Positions 17,258 through 26,325 of a stretch of 64,000 nucleotides of DNA are shown piece after piece. Both the position numbers and the translations under genes were made by a program. Positions within the stretch are counted from its first letter, which is position 1; every line of letters begins with the position of its first letter. The notes below the pieces were generated by a model that saw nothing but the letters and a program-made list of their open reading frames with translations, was not told where the DNA came from and ran no database searches. This stretch comes from Paenibacillus sp. LHD-117. Its GTDB lineage: Bacteria; Bacillota; Bacilli; Paenibacillales; Paenibacillaceae. The DNA is taken from positions 124,001 through 188,000 of the forward strand of contig NZ_JAVFVT010000007.1 of NCBI RefSeq assembly GCF_030929555.1. Reading direction: 5' to 3'.

Positions 17258-18640
17258 TTATGCCGTTTCGTTAATCGAACGGCCGTAGCCAAGTCCCTGT
17301 ATCGCCGCTTGTTCGACCATCTCCGTCTCGAATGCCGCGTCCGTCACGTTCTCATCCTGCCGGAATCCATGACGATCACCGGATTGCTGACCATTGCCAT
17401 GATTCTGGCCAAAATGCTGCTGGGACATCGGAGCCGCCGAGCTGCTCTGAGATACTTCAAGCTTATCCACGTTTAATCCTTGGGCCTGCAGTGCCGATCT
17501 CAACTGCGCCATCTGATTCTCGAGCATATCCTTGGCTACCGCGTTGTCCGTCTGGAATACCGCTGTCAATAGGCCGTTCTGAACGGAAATTTTCACATCG
17601 ACTTGTCCCAAATGTTCGGGGAAAAGCATAAGTTTCGCTTCGGACGCGCCGTTCAGCGTTCGGATATCGAACTTTTGAACGATTAACCCCTGCATCGTAT
17701 CTGCAAAATCGTCGGCGAGCACGAATGCGCTCGGCGCCGCCGATTTCGTCAACAACGTTGCGAATTCGCGAACATTGTCCGGGCTCACGAAAGGCATTTG
17801 AACCGATTGAACGGTATCGCCGGCATGCGTCTGGGCTTCACCCTGCGTAGCGATTTCCGTGAAGAGCGCCTTAGCCTCCGCCGATGCTTGAATAAAAGCC
17901 GGATGCGTTGCTTGTTGAGTCAGTCGTTGCAGATGGGTATGCGTGTCCTTTGCGCCGGTTGGCTGTAGATTCAGCCAGGAAGGCAGACCGGGCTCCGTTT
18001 TGCCGCTCGTTGTTTCCCCCGTCTTCGCGAATCCTGACAGCTTCGCCGAGATCGCTTGGAGCTGTTGGCCGATCAGAGCAAATGAATCCTGACCTTGCAC
18101 CCGCTTCAGCGGTCCCTGGAGCAAAGTCGCTTGCAATTGGAGGAGCCCGTCTTGCAGGCTGCTCTTCACGCTCGATGTGGCTTCCTGCACATTCTCTACT
18201 GAAATGCCTTGCTCAAGCTGCTGCTTCACATTCGGCTGCAATTGAACGATTGGGGCTCCTAGCAAAGCAAGTAGAGCATTTAGTCCTTCTAGCGTCGCGG
18301 TTAGCTCTTCCAGCTTTTGCTCCGTGACCGGTGCTTCGTCTTCGCTTGATTCGCCCAATTGATCGATTAAGCCATCGATAGCCGCCATTAGATCTTCTAG
18401 CGTAGGCTCCTGCGGTGCGCCCTCAGCGCCGGCAAGCGCTGCTAGCTGCGCGATAGCAGATACTAGAGCTGTCGACTGCTCCGCGGCAGCTTCGCTGCCC
18501 GTTTCGCCTGAAATTTGCTGCACGAGCGCTTGCTGGAAGTCCATTCCCGCGCCGCCGCCTTGACCTTTCGAGACCACCTGCGATACGGCTGCCATTTGTT
18601 GCGATTGAGGCGCCATCATGCCCGGTAAAATCATTTCCAT
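17258..18640 (-). CDS. fliK: Flagellar hook-length control protein FliK
   Basis: A 460-residue protein with a long, low-complexity Gln/Ala/Leu-rich N-terminal ruler region (about 1-300) and a C-terminal Flg_hook domain around LMLFPEHLGQVDVKISVQNG. A Gln/His/Asn-rich tail follows. FliK is secreted to measure the hook and triggers the FlhB specificity switch. The ATG at 18640 is chosen because the GTG four codons earlier overlaps the AAAGGAGG ribosome site. A second FliK-like protein is encoded at 39133-41064. Confidence 0.93.
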   Translation of the reverse strand: MEMILPGMMAPQSQQMAAVSQVVSKGQGGGAGMDFQQALVQQISGETGSEAAAEQSTALVSAIAQLAALAGAEGAPQEPTLEDLMAAIDGLIDQLGESSEDEAPVTEQKLEELTATLEGLNALLALLGAPIVQLQPNVKQQLEQGISVENVQEATSSVKSSLQDGLLQLQATLLQGPLKRVQGQDSFALIGQQLQAISAKLSGFAKTGETTSGKTEPGLPSWLNLQPTGAKDTHTHLQRLTQQATHPAFIQASAEAKALFTEIATQGEAQTHAGDTVQSVQMPFVSPDNVREFATLLTKSAAPSAFVLADDFADTMQGLIVQKFDIRTLNGASEAKLMLFPEHLGQVDVKISVQNGLLTAVFQTDNAVAKDMLENQMAQLRSALQAQGLNVDKLEVSQSSSAAPMSQQHFGQNHGNGQQSGDRHGFRQDENVTDAAFETEMVEQAAIQGLGYGRSINETA

Positions 18641-18703
18641 CGTTTTGTTCACCTCCTTTCCTCGTTTCCGTTCTCAAGAATAGGGGTTGTTCGCCGTTTC
18701 CGG

Positions 18704-19615
18704 TTATGAACCGGCCATCAGCTTCGTAACGATCGTCGCGGTCGCCGCCTCGTCGCTGTTCGACATCTCCGTCAAAATGCCCGATCTAGCTTCGTTGCTG
18801 ACGGAATTCAAGACGCGGATTACTTTGCTTGGACTAATATCCTTCATCTTCAGCAGCATCTCTGCCGCGCTCTTCGCGTTCATCGATTCGAAAGTCGCGC
18901 TGAGCTGATCCTGATTAAGCGTTGACGAGACAGGCGTCTCGGGCGTGTCCGATTGCTCGTCGAGCCTTGCCTGCAAAGCCGCGATTTGAAGATCCTTGAC
19001 GCTTGTATTGTCCTTGAGCTTCATGGTCGCTTCCGCGGCAATCTTCGGATCCATCTTCTCCATGATGCGCACGCGGTCGTCGGAGCGCATGGAGGCGAAC
19101 AGCAATACGATTTCGTCGATGTTCATGTTTTGAACGATCGGAGCCGCCTTGCTCGGCGTCATGTCCGAGAACATGCTCGCAAGCTCATCGATCTTCGCCG
19201 TGTACTGTTCCGATTCGAGCAATTGCTCCTCCGACAGCTGCTTCAGCTGCGCATTCTCGTCCTCAAGCCCTTTGACCGTCTGCTCCTGCGTGGCCGATGC
19301 CGCGTTCGCAGCGGCTAGCTCGCTTTTGACGGCCGCAAGCTCGGCTTCCAGCTCATCGATTTTTTCCGTCATCTTGATCGTGCGGATCGAATCGTCGTCC
19401 ATGGAATTGCCTGTAACCTTTGGTTCCGGCAGCACGTCCTTAAGAATAGGAACGTTCCCCCCCACCTGCAAAGCCTTGTTGCGAAAGTCAGCATCGAATA
19501 GCGCCAGCAGGACGCCTAGCAGTACGATGACGAACAAGATCGGAATCATCAGGAACATAAATCTTTCGAACGCATTGTAATTTTGTTTTTCTACACCCGT
19601 ATCCGCCAATTCCAT
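18704..19615 (-). CDS. ylxF: YlxF-like membrane protein with MgtE N-terminal-type domain
   Basis: A 303-residue protein: one membrane helix near the N-terminus (about 20-42, FMFLMIPILFVIVLLGVLLA), a coiled coil (about 75-140, IDELEAELAAVKSELAAANA), then an MgtE_N/FliG-like helical domain with ASMFSDMTPSKAAPIVQNM and LLFASMRSDDRVRIMEKMDP. A second similar helical unit lies near the C-terminus (MLLKMKDISPSKVIRVL). B. subtilis YlxF lies at the same place between fliJ and fliK. Its exact job is not established. The start could also be the TTG two codons inside. Confidence 0.88.
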   Translation of the reverse strand: MELADTGVEKQNYNAFERFMFLMIPILFVIVLLGVLLALFDADFRNKALQVGGNVPILKDVLPEPKVTGNSMDDDSIRTIKMTEKIDELEAELAAVKSELAAANAASATQEQTVKGLEDENAQLKQLSEEQLLESEQYTAKIDELASMFSDMTPSKAAPIVQNMNIDEIVLLFASMRSDDRVRIMEKMDPKIAAEATMKLKDNTSVKDLQIAALQARLDEQSDTPETPVSSTLNQDQLSATFESMNAKSAAEMLLKMKDISPSKVIRVLNSVSNEARSGILTEMSNSDEAATATIVTKLMAGS

Positions 19616-19645
19616 TCACTCCCTCTGCCGGTGTTACGCGTTCAC

Positions 19646-20092
19646 TCATGGGGTTGGCATCATGAATCGGACGGTGGCCATCTCATCCAGCTCGTTCTGC
19701 TCCTTCAATTGGAGAGCATGCCGGAAGCGATCCCAGGCGTGATCCTTCGCTTTCAGCCAAACCTTCTCGTCCTTCACCTTGTCCGCCAGCTTCGACCTGC
19801 TGTGCTCGACCTCGCGCTCGGCTTGCTTCACGTCCAGACGCTTCTTATCGATGCACGTCTGCAAATGGTCGAGATATTGTCCGATCATCCGGACTTCCGA
19901 TAACGGAATGGCTTGCTGCGCGGATTGCTGAAGTTTCAGCTCCCACTCTTCCTTCGCCTGCTCCAATTCGCGAAGCGAAAGCTCCTGCTCGGAGAGAGCG
20001 CCCAGCGCGTTCGACAGCAGCCATTCCGCCTGCGTCTTCTGGCTGGCTTTCAGATCAACTACCTTTTGGAACGAATACCGGAAGGACGCCAC
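19646..20092 (-). CDS. fliJ: Flagellar export protein FliJ
   Basis: A 148-residue, almost wholly alpha-helical coiled-coil protein beginning MASFRYSFQKVVDLKASQKT, the usual FliJ start. FliJ is the central stalk of the FliI ATPase ring and links it to FlhA. Identification relies on the N-terminal motif, size, charge-rich coiled coil and its place directly after fliI (9 bp gap). Confidence 0.93.
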   Translation of the reverse strand: MASFRYSFQKVVDLKASQKTQAEWLLSNALGALSEQELSLRELEQAKEEWELKLQQSAQQAIPLSEVRMIGQYLDHLQTCIDKKRLDVKQAEREVEHSRSKLADKVKDEKVWLKAKDHAWDRFRHALQLKEQNELDEMATVRFMMPTP

Positions 20093-20100
20093 TTATCCAT

Positions 20101-21429
20101 TCAACTCCTGTCGAATTGCTCTATCAACCGTTCCTGCGCTTCGCTTAAATTCACCTTTTCGGAAGTCTTTTGTTTCGCGAAAGCGTGAATCGCCCCGATC
20201 GATTCGATCGCCATGTCGATTTCTTTGTTGGAACCGATTTGATACGCCCCAATATTAATCAGGTCTTCCGAATCTTTATATATAGCAAGAAGTCGCTTTA
20301 ATTCGTTCGCTGCATCCTGCTGCTGCTCGGTGACGATTTCCTTCATCACGCGGCTGACGGAAGCAAGCACGTCGATCGCGGGGAAATGACCTTTGTGGGC
20401 AAGATGGCGGCTTAACACGATATGGCCGTCCAAGATGCCTCGCACCGCATCGGCGATCGGTTCGTTCATATCGTCGCCGTCTACCAGAACGGTATAGAAC
20501 GCGGTGATGGAACCGGTAGGTCCCGTACCCGCGCGTTCTAGCAGCTTGGGTAACGCCGCGAAGACGGAAGGCGTGTAGCCCCGGGTTGCCGGCGGCTCGC
20601 CTATGGCGAGTCCGACTTCGCGCAGCGCCATCGCGTACCGCGTAACGGAATCCATCATTAACATCACATTCAGTCCGCGGTCCCGGAAATATTCGGCGAT
20701 CGACGTCGCGATCAAGGCGCCTTTCATCCTTATGAGGGCCGGTTGATCGGAGGTCGCCACGATGACAACGGATCTGGCAAGACCTTCCGGACCCAGATCC
20801 TTCTCGATAAACTCCAGCACTTCCCTGCCGCGTTCGCCGATAAGGGCGATGACGTTTACATCGGCTGAAGTGTTGCGCGCGATCATGCCGAGCAGCGTGC
20901 TCTTGCCGACCCCAGAACCCGCGAAGATGCCGACGCGTTGACCTTGCCCTACGGTGAGCAGTCCGTCGATCGCCCTGACGCCGATGCTGAGCGGCTTTGT
21001 CACCCGCGGCCGATTCAGCGGATTACTAGGTTCATTATGCGTCGAGTAATGCTGCATTCGGCTAGGCAGGAAACTCCCGTCGAGCGGATTGCCGAGGCCG
21101 TCCAGCACCTTGCCGAGGAGCTCGGAGCCGACTTGAACAGTCAGCGGCTTGCCGGTTCCCACGACATCGCAGCCGGGGCTGATCGCATGCAGATCGCCAA
21201 GCGGCATTAGAATGACTTTGTTGTCTCTAAAGCCTACCACTTCCGCTTTGAGAGGTTTTGCCGATTTGGAAGGATAGATATAACATAGATCGCCAATGCT
21301 TGCATCCGGCCCTTCCGATTCTACAGTCAGCCCGATGACTTGGGTAACCTTCCCGTTCACGCGGACTGGATCGATCGGTCTCAAGTGCTCCAGATACTTA
21401 TGTACGTCAAGCGGCTTATTCGCGATCAT
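20101..21429 (-). CDS. fliI: Flagellum-specific ATPase FliI
   Basis: A 442-residue F1-beta-like ATPase of the export apparatus: Walker A in FAGSGVGKSTLLGMIAR, GERGREVLEFIEKDLG, Walker B LMMDSVTRYAMA and the REVGLAIGEPPATRGYTPSV stretch typical of T3SS ATPases. The start ATG at 21429 lies within the fliH end (14-bp overlap), with GAGGAG about 13 nt upstream. A longer frame exists to 21465 but has no ribosome site and lacks homology to FliI N-termini. Confidence 0.97.
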   Translation of the reverse strand: MIANKPLDVHKYLEHLRPIDPVRVNGKVTQVIGLTVESEGPDASIGDLCYIYPSKSAKPLKAEVVGFRDNKVILMPLGDLHAISPGCDVVGTGKPLTVQVGSELLGKVLDGLGNPLDGSFLPSRMQHYSTHNEPSNPLNRPRVTKPLSIGVRAIDGLLTVGQGQRVGIFAGSGVGKSTLLGMIARNTSADVNVIALIGERGREVLEFIEKDLGPEGLARSVVIVATSDQPALIRMKGALIATSIAEYFRDRGLNVMLMMDSVTRYAMALREVGLAIGEPPATRGYTPSVFAALPKLLERAGTGPTGSITAFYTVLVDGDDMNEPIADAVRGILDGHIVLSRHLAHKGHFPAIDVLASVSRVMKEIVTEQQQDAANELKRLLAIYKDSEDLINIGAYQIGSNKEIDMAIESIGAIHAFAKQKTSEKVNLSEAQERLIEQFDRS

Positions 21430-22258
21430 CGTGATGGCCTCTCTCCTCGCCGCTCTGATGGGCAAGCTGGATCAACTCCCGCTTGATCTCGGCCAGCTGG
21501 GTATCGATCCTGGCGTCGATGCTGCCATAAGCGGAGCGAATGACGCAGCCGCTATCCTTGACCGTTGAATCCGGCAAGATGTGAAGCTCGGCTTGCGAGT
21601 CGATCGCCGTATGCAGCTCTTCCCTCGCCGCTTGCAGGAATGCAAGCTGGCCCGGGGCGACGCAGAGCGTAATGACGCCTTGTTCCCTTCTTCGGGAAAG
21701 CGACTTGCGAATCAGCTCGACCGCAATTTCTGGAGCGAGCGTCAGCTGCCGGCCGATAATTTTCTCGGCGATCGCGCAGCTTAGTTCGACAAGGAACGGC
21801 TCCGCTTCTTGGATGATCTGTTCCCGCATCGCGTAAGCGCCTTTCAGCGCTTCGGCCGCTTCGGCCAGTTTGGCTTCCCAGTCGCGTTGCAGCTGCTGCT
21901 CGGCATCCGTGGAACCTTGTGCGAATCCAAGCTCGTAACCTTCCTTGCGGGATTGTTCGAATGCCGCTTCGTCTTCGGCGCGCTTCTGCAGCCACCAGAC
22001 ATCGATCTGGCTCTCGGCATCGGCGATCATCCGGTCGCATTCCTGCGATGTTTCGCGTAGCCGTTCTTCCGCGAACGATTCCGCATCGGACAGAATCTGA
22101 TCGCGCAACGCGATTGTTTCTTGATCCGGCTCCGGTGGTTGCGGCTCCGCTTGCGCGGATGGGTCGCCGCCGATCGGCGCTGCATACGGATTTGACCATT
22201 GCAGTCGTTTCAGTTGTTCTAACGAAATGACGCTGGAGGACTTGATCAAATTAGACAA
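21416..22258 (-). CDS. fliH: Flagellar assembly protein FliH (TTG start)
   Basis: A 280-residue peripheral-stalk protein that regulates FliI: Glu/Gln/Ala-rich coiled coil (about 60-150), then the FliH/V-ATPase E-like C-terminal domain with AIAEKIIGRQLTLAPEIAVE. The chosen TTG (22258) has GGAGGAG 9 nt upstream, lies inside the end of fliG (8-bp overlap) and gives the start MSNLIKSS. The ATG three codons further upstream directly abuts the ribosome site, so it is unlikely. Confidence 0.93.
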   Translation of the reverse strand: MSNLIKSSSVISLEQLKRLQWSNPYAAPIGGDPSAQAEPQPPEPDQETIALRDQILSDAESFAEERLRETSQECDRMIADAESQIDVWWLQKRAEDEAAFEQSRKEGYELGFAQGSTDAEQQLQRDWEAKLAEAAEALKGAYAMREQIIQEAEPFLVELSCAIAEKIIGRQLTLAPEIAVELIRKSLSRRREQGVITLCVAPGQLAFLQAAREELHTAIDSQAELHILPDSTVKDSGCVIRSAYGSIDARIDTQLAEIKRELIQLAHQSGEERGHHDDRE

Positions 22259-23267
22259 TGATATCATCTCCTCCGCCGCGCGCGATAATAATTTCACCCG
22301 ACTCTTCTAACCTGCGAATCGTAGCGACGATTCGAGTCTGGGCTTCTTCAACATCACGCAGCCGGACAGGCCCCATAAATTCCATTTCTTCCTTGAACGA
22401 TTCGGCCATCCGTTTGGACATGTTGCGGAATATCGCCTCGCGGACTTCTTCGCTGGCCACTTTGAGGGCAAGCTGCAGGTCGGCGTTCTCGATATCGCGG
22501 ATAATGCGTTGGATGGAACGATTGTCGATGTTGACGATATCTTCGAAGACGAACATCCGTTTCTTGATCTCTTCCGCCAGCTCCGGATCTTGAATCTCGA
22601 GCGCGTCGAGAATGGTGCGTTCCGTTCCCCGATCTACGCCGTTCAGAATCTGGACGATGGAATCGATGCCGCCGGCGTTCGTGTAATCCTGCGTAACCGT
22701 CGCGGACAGCTTCTGTTCCAGTACCCGCTCGACCTGCGAGATGACTTCCGGAGAGGTGCTATCCATGAGCGCGATTCTTCTCGCCACATCCGCTTGTTTG
22801 TCTTGCGGAAGCGAGGACAAAATTTGGGACGATTGTTCGGATTGCAGATACGACAATACAAGCGCGATTGTCTGGGAATTTTCGTTCTGGATAAAGTTCA
22901 GGATCTGCGTCGGCTCCGCTTTCCTCGCGAAGTCGAACGGCCTTACCTGCAGCGTTGCGGTCAACCGGTTAATGACATCCTGCGCCTTGGCTTCTCCGAG
23001 CGCTTTCTCGAGAATGTCCTTCGCGTAACTAATCCCGCCTTGCGAAATATATTCCTGAGCCAGGCAAATTTGGTGAAACTCGCTTAGAATGTTCTCGCGG
23101 TCGTTGCTGTCGACCTTGCGTACGTTCGCGATCTCCAGCGTCAGCTGCTCGATCTCGTCGTCCCGCAAATGCTTGAAGATTTGCGCCGATACTTCAGGTC
23201 CTAACGTGATAAGCAAAATAGCCGCTTTCTGACGTCCGGTTAATCCTTGCATCATGTTCTTGGACAA
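22251..23267 (-). CDS. fliG: Flagellar motor switch protein FliG (TTG start)
   Basis: A 338-residue switch protein that binds the MS ring and generates torque against the stators. It contains LTGRQKAAILLITLGPEVSA, the EHPQ-like middle region (LVLSYLQSEQSSQILSSLPQ) and the C-terminal torque helix with KRMFVFEDIVNIDNRSIQR. TTG at 23267 has GAGG 8 nt upstream. The GTG three codons earlier is part of that ribosome site. Length then equals that of B. subtilis FliG. Confidence 0.97.
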   Translation of the reverse strand: MSKNMMQGLTGRQKAAILLITLGPEVSAQIFKHLRDDEIEQLTLEIANVRKVDSNDRENILSEFHQICLAQEYISQGGISYAKDILEKALGEAKAQDVINRLTATLQVRPFDFARKAEPTQILNFIQNENSQTIALVLSYLQSEQSSQILSSLPQDKQADVARRIALMDSTSPEVISQVERVLEQKLSATVTQDYTNAGGIDSIVQILNGVDRGTERTILDALEIQDPELAEEIKKRMFVFEDIVNIDNRSIQRIIRDIENADLQLALKVASEEVREAIFRNMSKRMAESFKEEMEFMGPVRLRDVEEAQTRIVATIRRLEESGEIIIARGGGDDIIV

Positions 23268-23278
23268 TGGAGGCACCT

Positions 23279-24853
23279 CTATTCATCCACAAGCCAGGTG
23301 CGAAGAAGGTTGACGAATTCGTCAGGCTTGCGTTTGGCGAGTGTCTCAAGATTTTTGCGAGCTTGGCTTTCGTTGTTGACGCTGTCCAGATCGAGCGTCG
23401 GATATTCCACTTTGGTAGACGCCGGCGTCATTTCGACTTCCTCCACCGCCGCCAGTTTCCGTCTGCGGTTCATCATGAAGACTAGGCCGCCGATCACCGC
23501 TAGCGCCGCTGCGCCGAGTCCGATCGCCCATGGCGTCGATAACCCGCTGTTCGAAGCTGCAGAAGGATTCTCTGCGAAGTTGCTCGCGATAAGCGATACC
23601 TTCTTGCCTATGACGTTGTCGTCGTTCACGTCTTGGCTCGAACCCGCCAGTTGGCTGCGCACGACGGAGGTCAAATAATTCATAATATCCGTTCTGGCGT
23701 TTTCGTCATTCAATTGCGAAGCTTCGATGCCGATACTAATAGATAAGTCATCTAATGCGTAAGGAGCAGACTCGATAAATTTTTTAATTCGGTTGTAATC
23801 CCAATTGATAATTTGAGAATTCGTTTCCGACGAGTTCGACCCTTGGGAGCCGGCCTCATAGCCCGGAATATCCGTCTCCCCCGTACCGGCCACACCGCCC
23901 GCAGGTGACTGCGATCCGGTCGAAATCGAGTTGTTTGTTTCTTCGCTGACTTTGATCCCGTTGTTGTCGTTGTTTTCGAGCGGCTGAACCAAGTTTTCCT
24001 CGGTCTCCCACCTCTCGAAATTCATCGAGCTCGTGATGCTCACGACAAGATTGTCCGAGCCGACGATCCGTCCTAGAAACTGTTGAATTTCGTTTTTCAG
24101 GCCGGTTTCGTATTTGCTCTGGATTTGGAATTGCATCTCGACCGCATCGGCGTTGCTCGTTGCCGCGCCTTCCGCTTCGGAGGAGATCAGCTCGCCTTGC
24201 GCGCTGGAGATCGTAATGTCTTCGATCGCAAGATCCGCGACCGTCGCTTTGACGAGATTGTAGTAACTGTCGATGGCCTTCTGCGAAGGACGGTAGCCTG
24301 GCATGAATTGCATCACGATCGCCGCTTTTGCTGTCGGCTCCTCTTCCGTTGTGAGGAACACGCTATCTTCCGGACGGTTAATGAGCACTTTCGTGCTTTC
24401 GACGCCTTGAAGGCCGTTCAGCAGCTTCTGTACTTCGCCGTTTAACGCGCTTTGATACTTTACATCGAATACATTTTCGGTATCGCCGAATTGTGTGGAA
24501 TTAGAGGTAAAGATTTCGAAACCGATCGACCCGTTCTGAACCAAACCTTGCGAACCTACATCGACCTTCACTCTTGATGCAACCGCGCTCGGAACCGAGA
24601 TGCTAGTGCCATTGTTGTTGAGCTCATAAGGAATGCCGTTGCCATCGAGATAAGCCATGACAGCCGCGGCGTCGGTTGCGTCCATATTTTGAAACGCGAG
24701 TTCGTATTCCGTCCTGGTGAACACAATTGTTAACAGAATGACCGTCAACAACAATCCACTAATCGATGCCCCCAACCATAGTTTTTGTTTTTTGCCCATC
24801 TGGCCCCAGAACTGCACGAGCCTTTCGCGATAGTGGGCGAATCTCTCGTTCAC
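23279..24853 (-). CDS. fliF: Flagellar MS-ring protein FliF
   Basis: A 524-residue membrane protein with two membrane helices (about 25-46 and 445-465) flanking a large extracytoplasmic region with the YscJ-type ring-building motifs (LNGLQGVESTKVLINRPED). A Gly/Ser/Asn-rich loop follows (about 300-350), and the C-terminal cytoplasmic tail binds FliG. The GTG start has GAGG 7 nt upstream. It lies 12 bp before fliG and 43 bp after fliE. Confidence 0.97.
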   Translation of the reverse strand: MNERFAHYRERLVQFWGQMGKKQKLWLGASISGLLLTVILLTIVFTRTEYELAFQNMDATDAAAVMAYLDGNGIPYELNNNGTSISVPSAVASRVKVDVGSQGLVQNGSIGFEIFTSNSTQFGDTENVFDVKYQSALNGEVQKLLNGLQGVESTKVLINRPEDSVFLTTEEEPTAKAAIVMQFMPGYRPSQKAIDSYYNLVKATVADLAIEDITISSAQGELISSEAEGAATSNADAVEMQFQIQSKYETGLKNEIQQFLGRIVGSDNLVVSITSSMNFERWETEENLVQPLENNDNNGIKVSEETNNSISTGSQSPAGGVAGTGETDIPGYEAGSQGSNSSETNSQIINWDYNRIKKFIESAPYALDDLSISIGIEASQLNDENARTDIMNYLTSVVRSQLAGSSQDVNDDNVIGKKVSLIASNFAENPSAASNSGLSTPWAIGLGAAALAVIGGLVFMMNRRRKLAAVEEVEMTPASTKVEYPTLDLDSVNNESQARKNLETLAKRKPDEFVNLLRTWLVDE

Positions 24854-24895
24854 ATTGTCACCTCACCCAAATACTGTGCTAATTAAAAAGTAGGA

Positions 24896-25204
24896 TTAAA
24901 TTTGCATCCGCATCATTTCCTGGTAAGCTTCCACGACTTTGTTGCGGACCTGTGAGGTTAATTGCAAACTGAGATGCGCTTGCTCCGATGCAAGCAGCAC
25001 TTGCGTGACATCCACCTTGCCGACCAAATACTGGTCGTTCAGCTCATGCACCTTCTTCTCTTGATTGCTGACGCTTTCGAGCGCCGTTTGCAAATACTGT
25101 CCGAAGGATTGCGTAAGCTCCGCCGGAGTGGACTGATCAATCGGTTTGGTCTGAACGATCGTTTTGGCAGGGGCGATAGGCCCAAGCTGCATCGATTGAA
25201 TCAT
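24896..25204 (-). CDS. fliE: Flagellar hook-basal body complex protein FliE
   Basis: A 102-residue helical protein with the FliE signature VGKVDVTQVLLASEQAHLSL followed by RNKVVEAYQEMMRMQI at the C-terminus. FliE joins the MS ring to the proximal rod. Size and position between flgC and fliF are standard. Confidence 0.96.
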   Translation of the reverse strand: MIQSMQLGPIAPAKTIVQTKPIDQSTPAELTQSFGQYLQTALESVSNQEKKVHELNDQYLVGKVDVTQVLLASEQAHLSLQLTSQVRNKVVEAYQEMMRMQI

Positions 25205-25231
25205 TATTTTCCCTCCGTTTATGTATTAACG

Positions 25232-25684
25232 TTAAGCCTTGCCGATCTCAAGCGCCTTGACGAACATGGCTTTTGTCGCATTGATTGCCGTTACGTTAGA
25301 CTCATAAGCTCGTGAGGCGGAAATCATATCTACCATCTCTTTGGCAACGTCCACGTTAGGCATATGTACATATCCGTTCTCGTCCGCATCCGGGTGCGTA
25401 GGATTATAGACGAGTTTGTTAGGCGTATGGTCCTCCTGAATTCGGGCTACCCGAACGCCTGAAACGTTTTCTCCTCCCCCCATTTGCCGAGAGAGAAGCG
25501 AAGAGAACGACTGCTGCGTTGGCTCCAGCACGACGAGCTTCCGCTTGTAGGGCTCGAACTTGCCGTTCACGTAACTTCCACGCGTCGTTTCGGCATTGGC
25601 GATGTTGGAGGAGATCACGTCCATCCGCATACGCTGGGCGGTTAACGCCGAGGCGCTTATATCAAATCCGTTTGAAAGCTTCAC
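25232..25684 (-). CDS. flgC: Flagellar proximal rod protein FlgC
   Basis: A 150-residue rod subunit: N-terminal GFDISASALTAQRMRMDVIS followed by SNIANAETTRG, and C-terminal YVHMPNVDVAKEMVDMISAS plus RAYESNVTAINATK, the paired helices typical of axial proteins. It starts at ATG 25684, five bases after the flgB stop. It is exported by the type III apparatus and needs no signal peptide. Confidence 0.97.
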   Translation of the reverse strand: MKLSNGFDISASALTAQRMRMDVISSNIANAETTRGSYVNGKFEPYKRKLVVLEPTQQSFSSLLSRQMGGGENVSGVRVARIQEDHTPNKLVYNPTHPDADENGYVHMPNVDVAKEMVDMISASRAYESNVTAINATKAMFVKALEIGKA

Positions 25685-25688
25685 CTAA

Positions 25689-26105
25689 TTAACCCCTCCC
25701 TTCAATCCCGGTTCTCATCATTTTCAGATCATGATTAATTTGCTGGATATAAAAGTTATAGCTGAGCTGATTCTTGGCCAACAGGGACATCTCGCGATCG
25801 ATGTCGACATTATTCTGGTTATTATTCATTGATGTCGAATTGTCACTGATGACTTGAGCCTCCGGGATTCTTGCAGCCCCGGTCCCGATTGAGATATGCC
25901 TCGAATCCGTTTTCTTGCCGGAGATACGTCTCAGTCCGTCGCCGGCCATCGATTGCTCGAGCAGCTCCTCGAATAACACCTCGGAACGCTTGAAGTACGG
26001 CGTTTCGGCATTGGCGACATTGTTGGAAATAACGCGCTGCCTTGATTCGGCGGCGTAGACGGCCGCTTCCAAGCGCCCAAATGATGCGCCATTCAACAAA
26101 TTCAC
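25689..26105 (-). CDS. flgB: Flagellar proximal rod protein FlgB (first gene of fla/che operon)
   Basis: A rod subunit with AAVYAAESRQRVISNNVANA followed by ETPYFKRSEVLFEELLEQ, and a C-terminal helix starting DIDREMSLLAKNQLSYNF. The start is uncertain. The frame stays open to a TTG at 26186 (165 residues), but the FlgB-like sequence begins around the GTG at 26105 (138 residues), which is closer to the family length. Its ribosome site is weak (GGTG). It is the first gene after the codY terminator, so a promoter is expected upstream; I could not pick one with confidence. Confidence 0.88.
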   Translation of the reverse strand: MNLLNGASFGRLEAAVYAAESRQRVISNNVANAETPYFKRSEVLFEELLEQSMAGDGLRRISGKKTDSRHISIGTGAARIPEAQVISDNSTSMNNNQNNVDIDREMSLLAKNQLSYNFYIQQINHDLKMMRTGIEGRG

Positions 26106-26265
26106 TTTACGTTTCACCACTTTCGCTATGAAAATCTTAATTAACGTATTCAACAGATTGCTGCTCATTCCTTCTTTCTTCGACAATTAATTATTAAAAA
26201 AATGAGATCAATCTGTCGTTTTTTGCTGATACGAATATCTTCTTTATTTTCCTAAATTATTACAA

Positions 26266-26304
26266 TGAGAAAAAAGCCCTATCTTTAAAAAAAGATAGGG
26301 CTTT
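26266..26304 (-). terminator. Rho-independent terminator after codY
   Basis: A perfect 14-bp stem (AAAGCCCTATCTTT / AAAGATAGGGCTTT) with an AAAA loop. On the minus strand it is followed by a run of six T. It lies 21 bp after the codY stop and separates the hslVU-codY unit from the flagellar operon. Confidence 0.93.
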
Positions 26305-26325
26305 CCTGTACTTATGGAACTAGGA

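Noticed and set aside
26106..26186. Separate small gene or N-terminal extension upstream of flgB
   Set aside because: The 27 extra codons have no FlgB similarity and a doubtful start; left as an open question under flgB.
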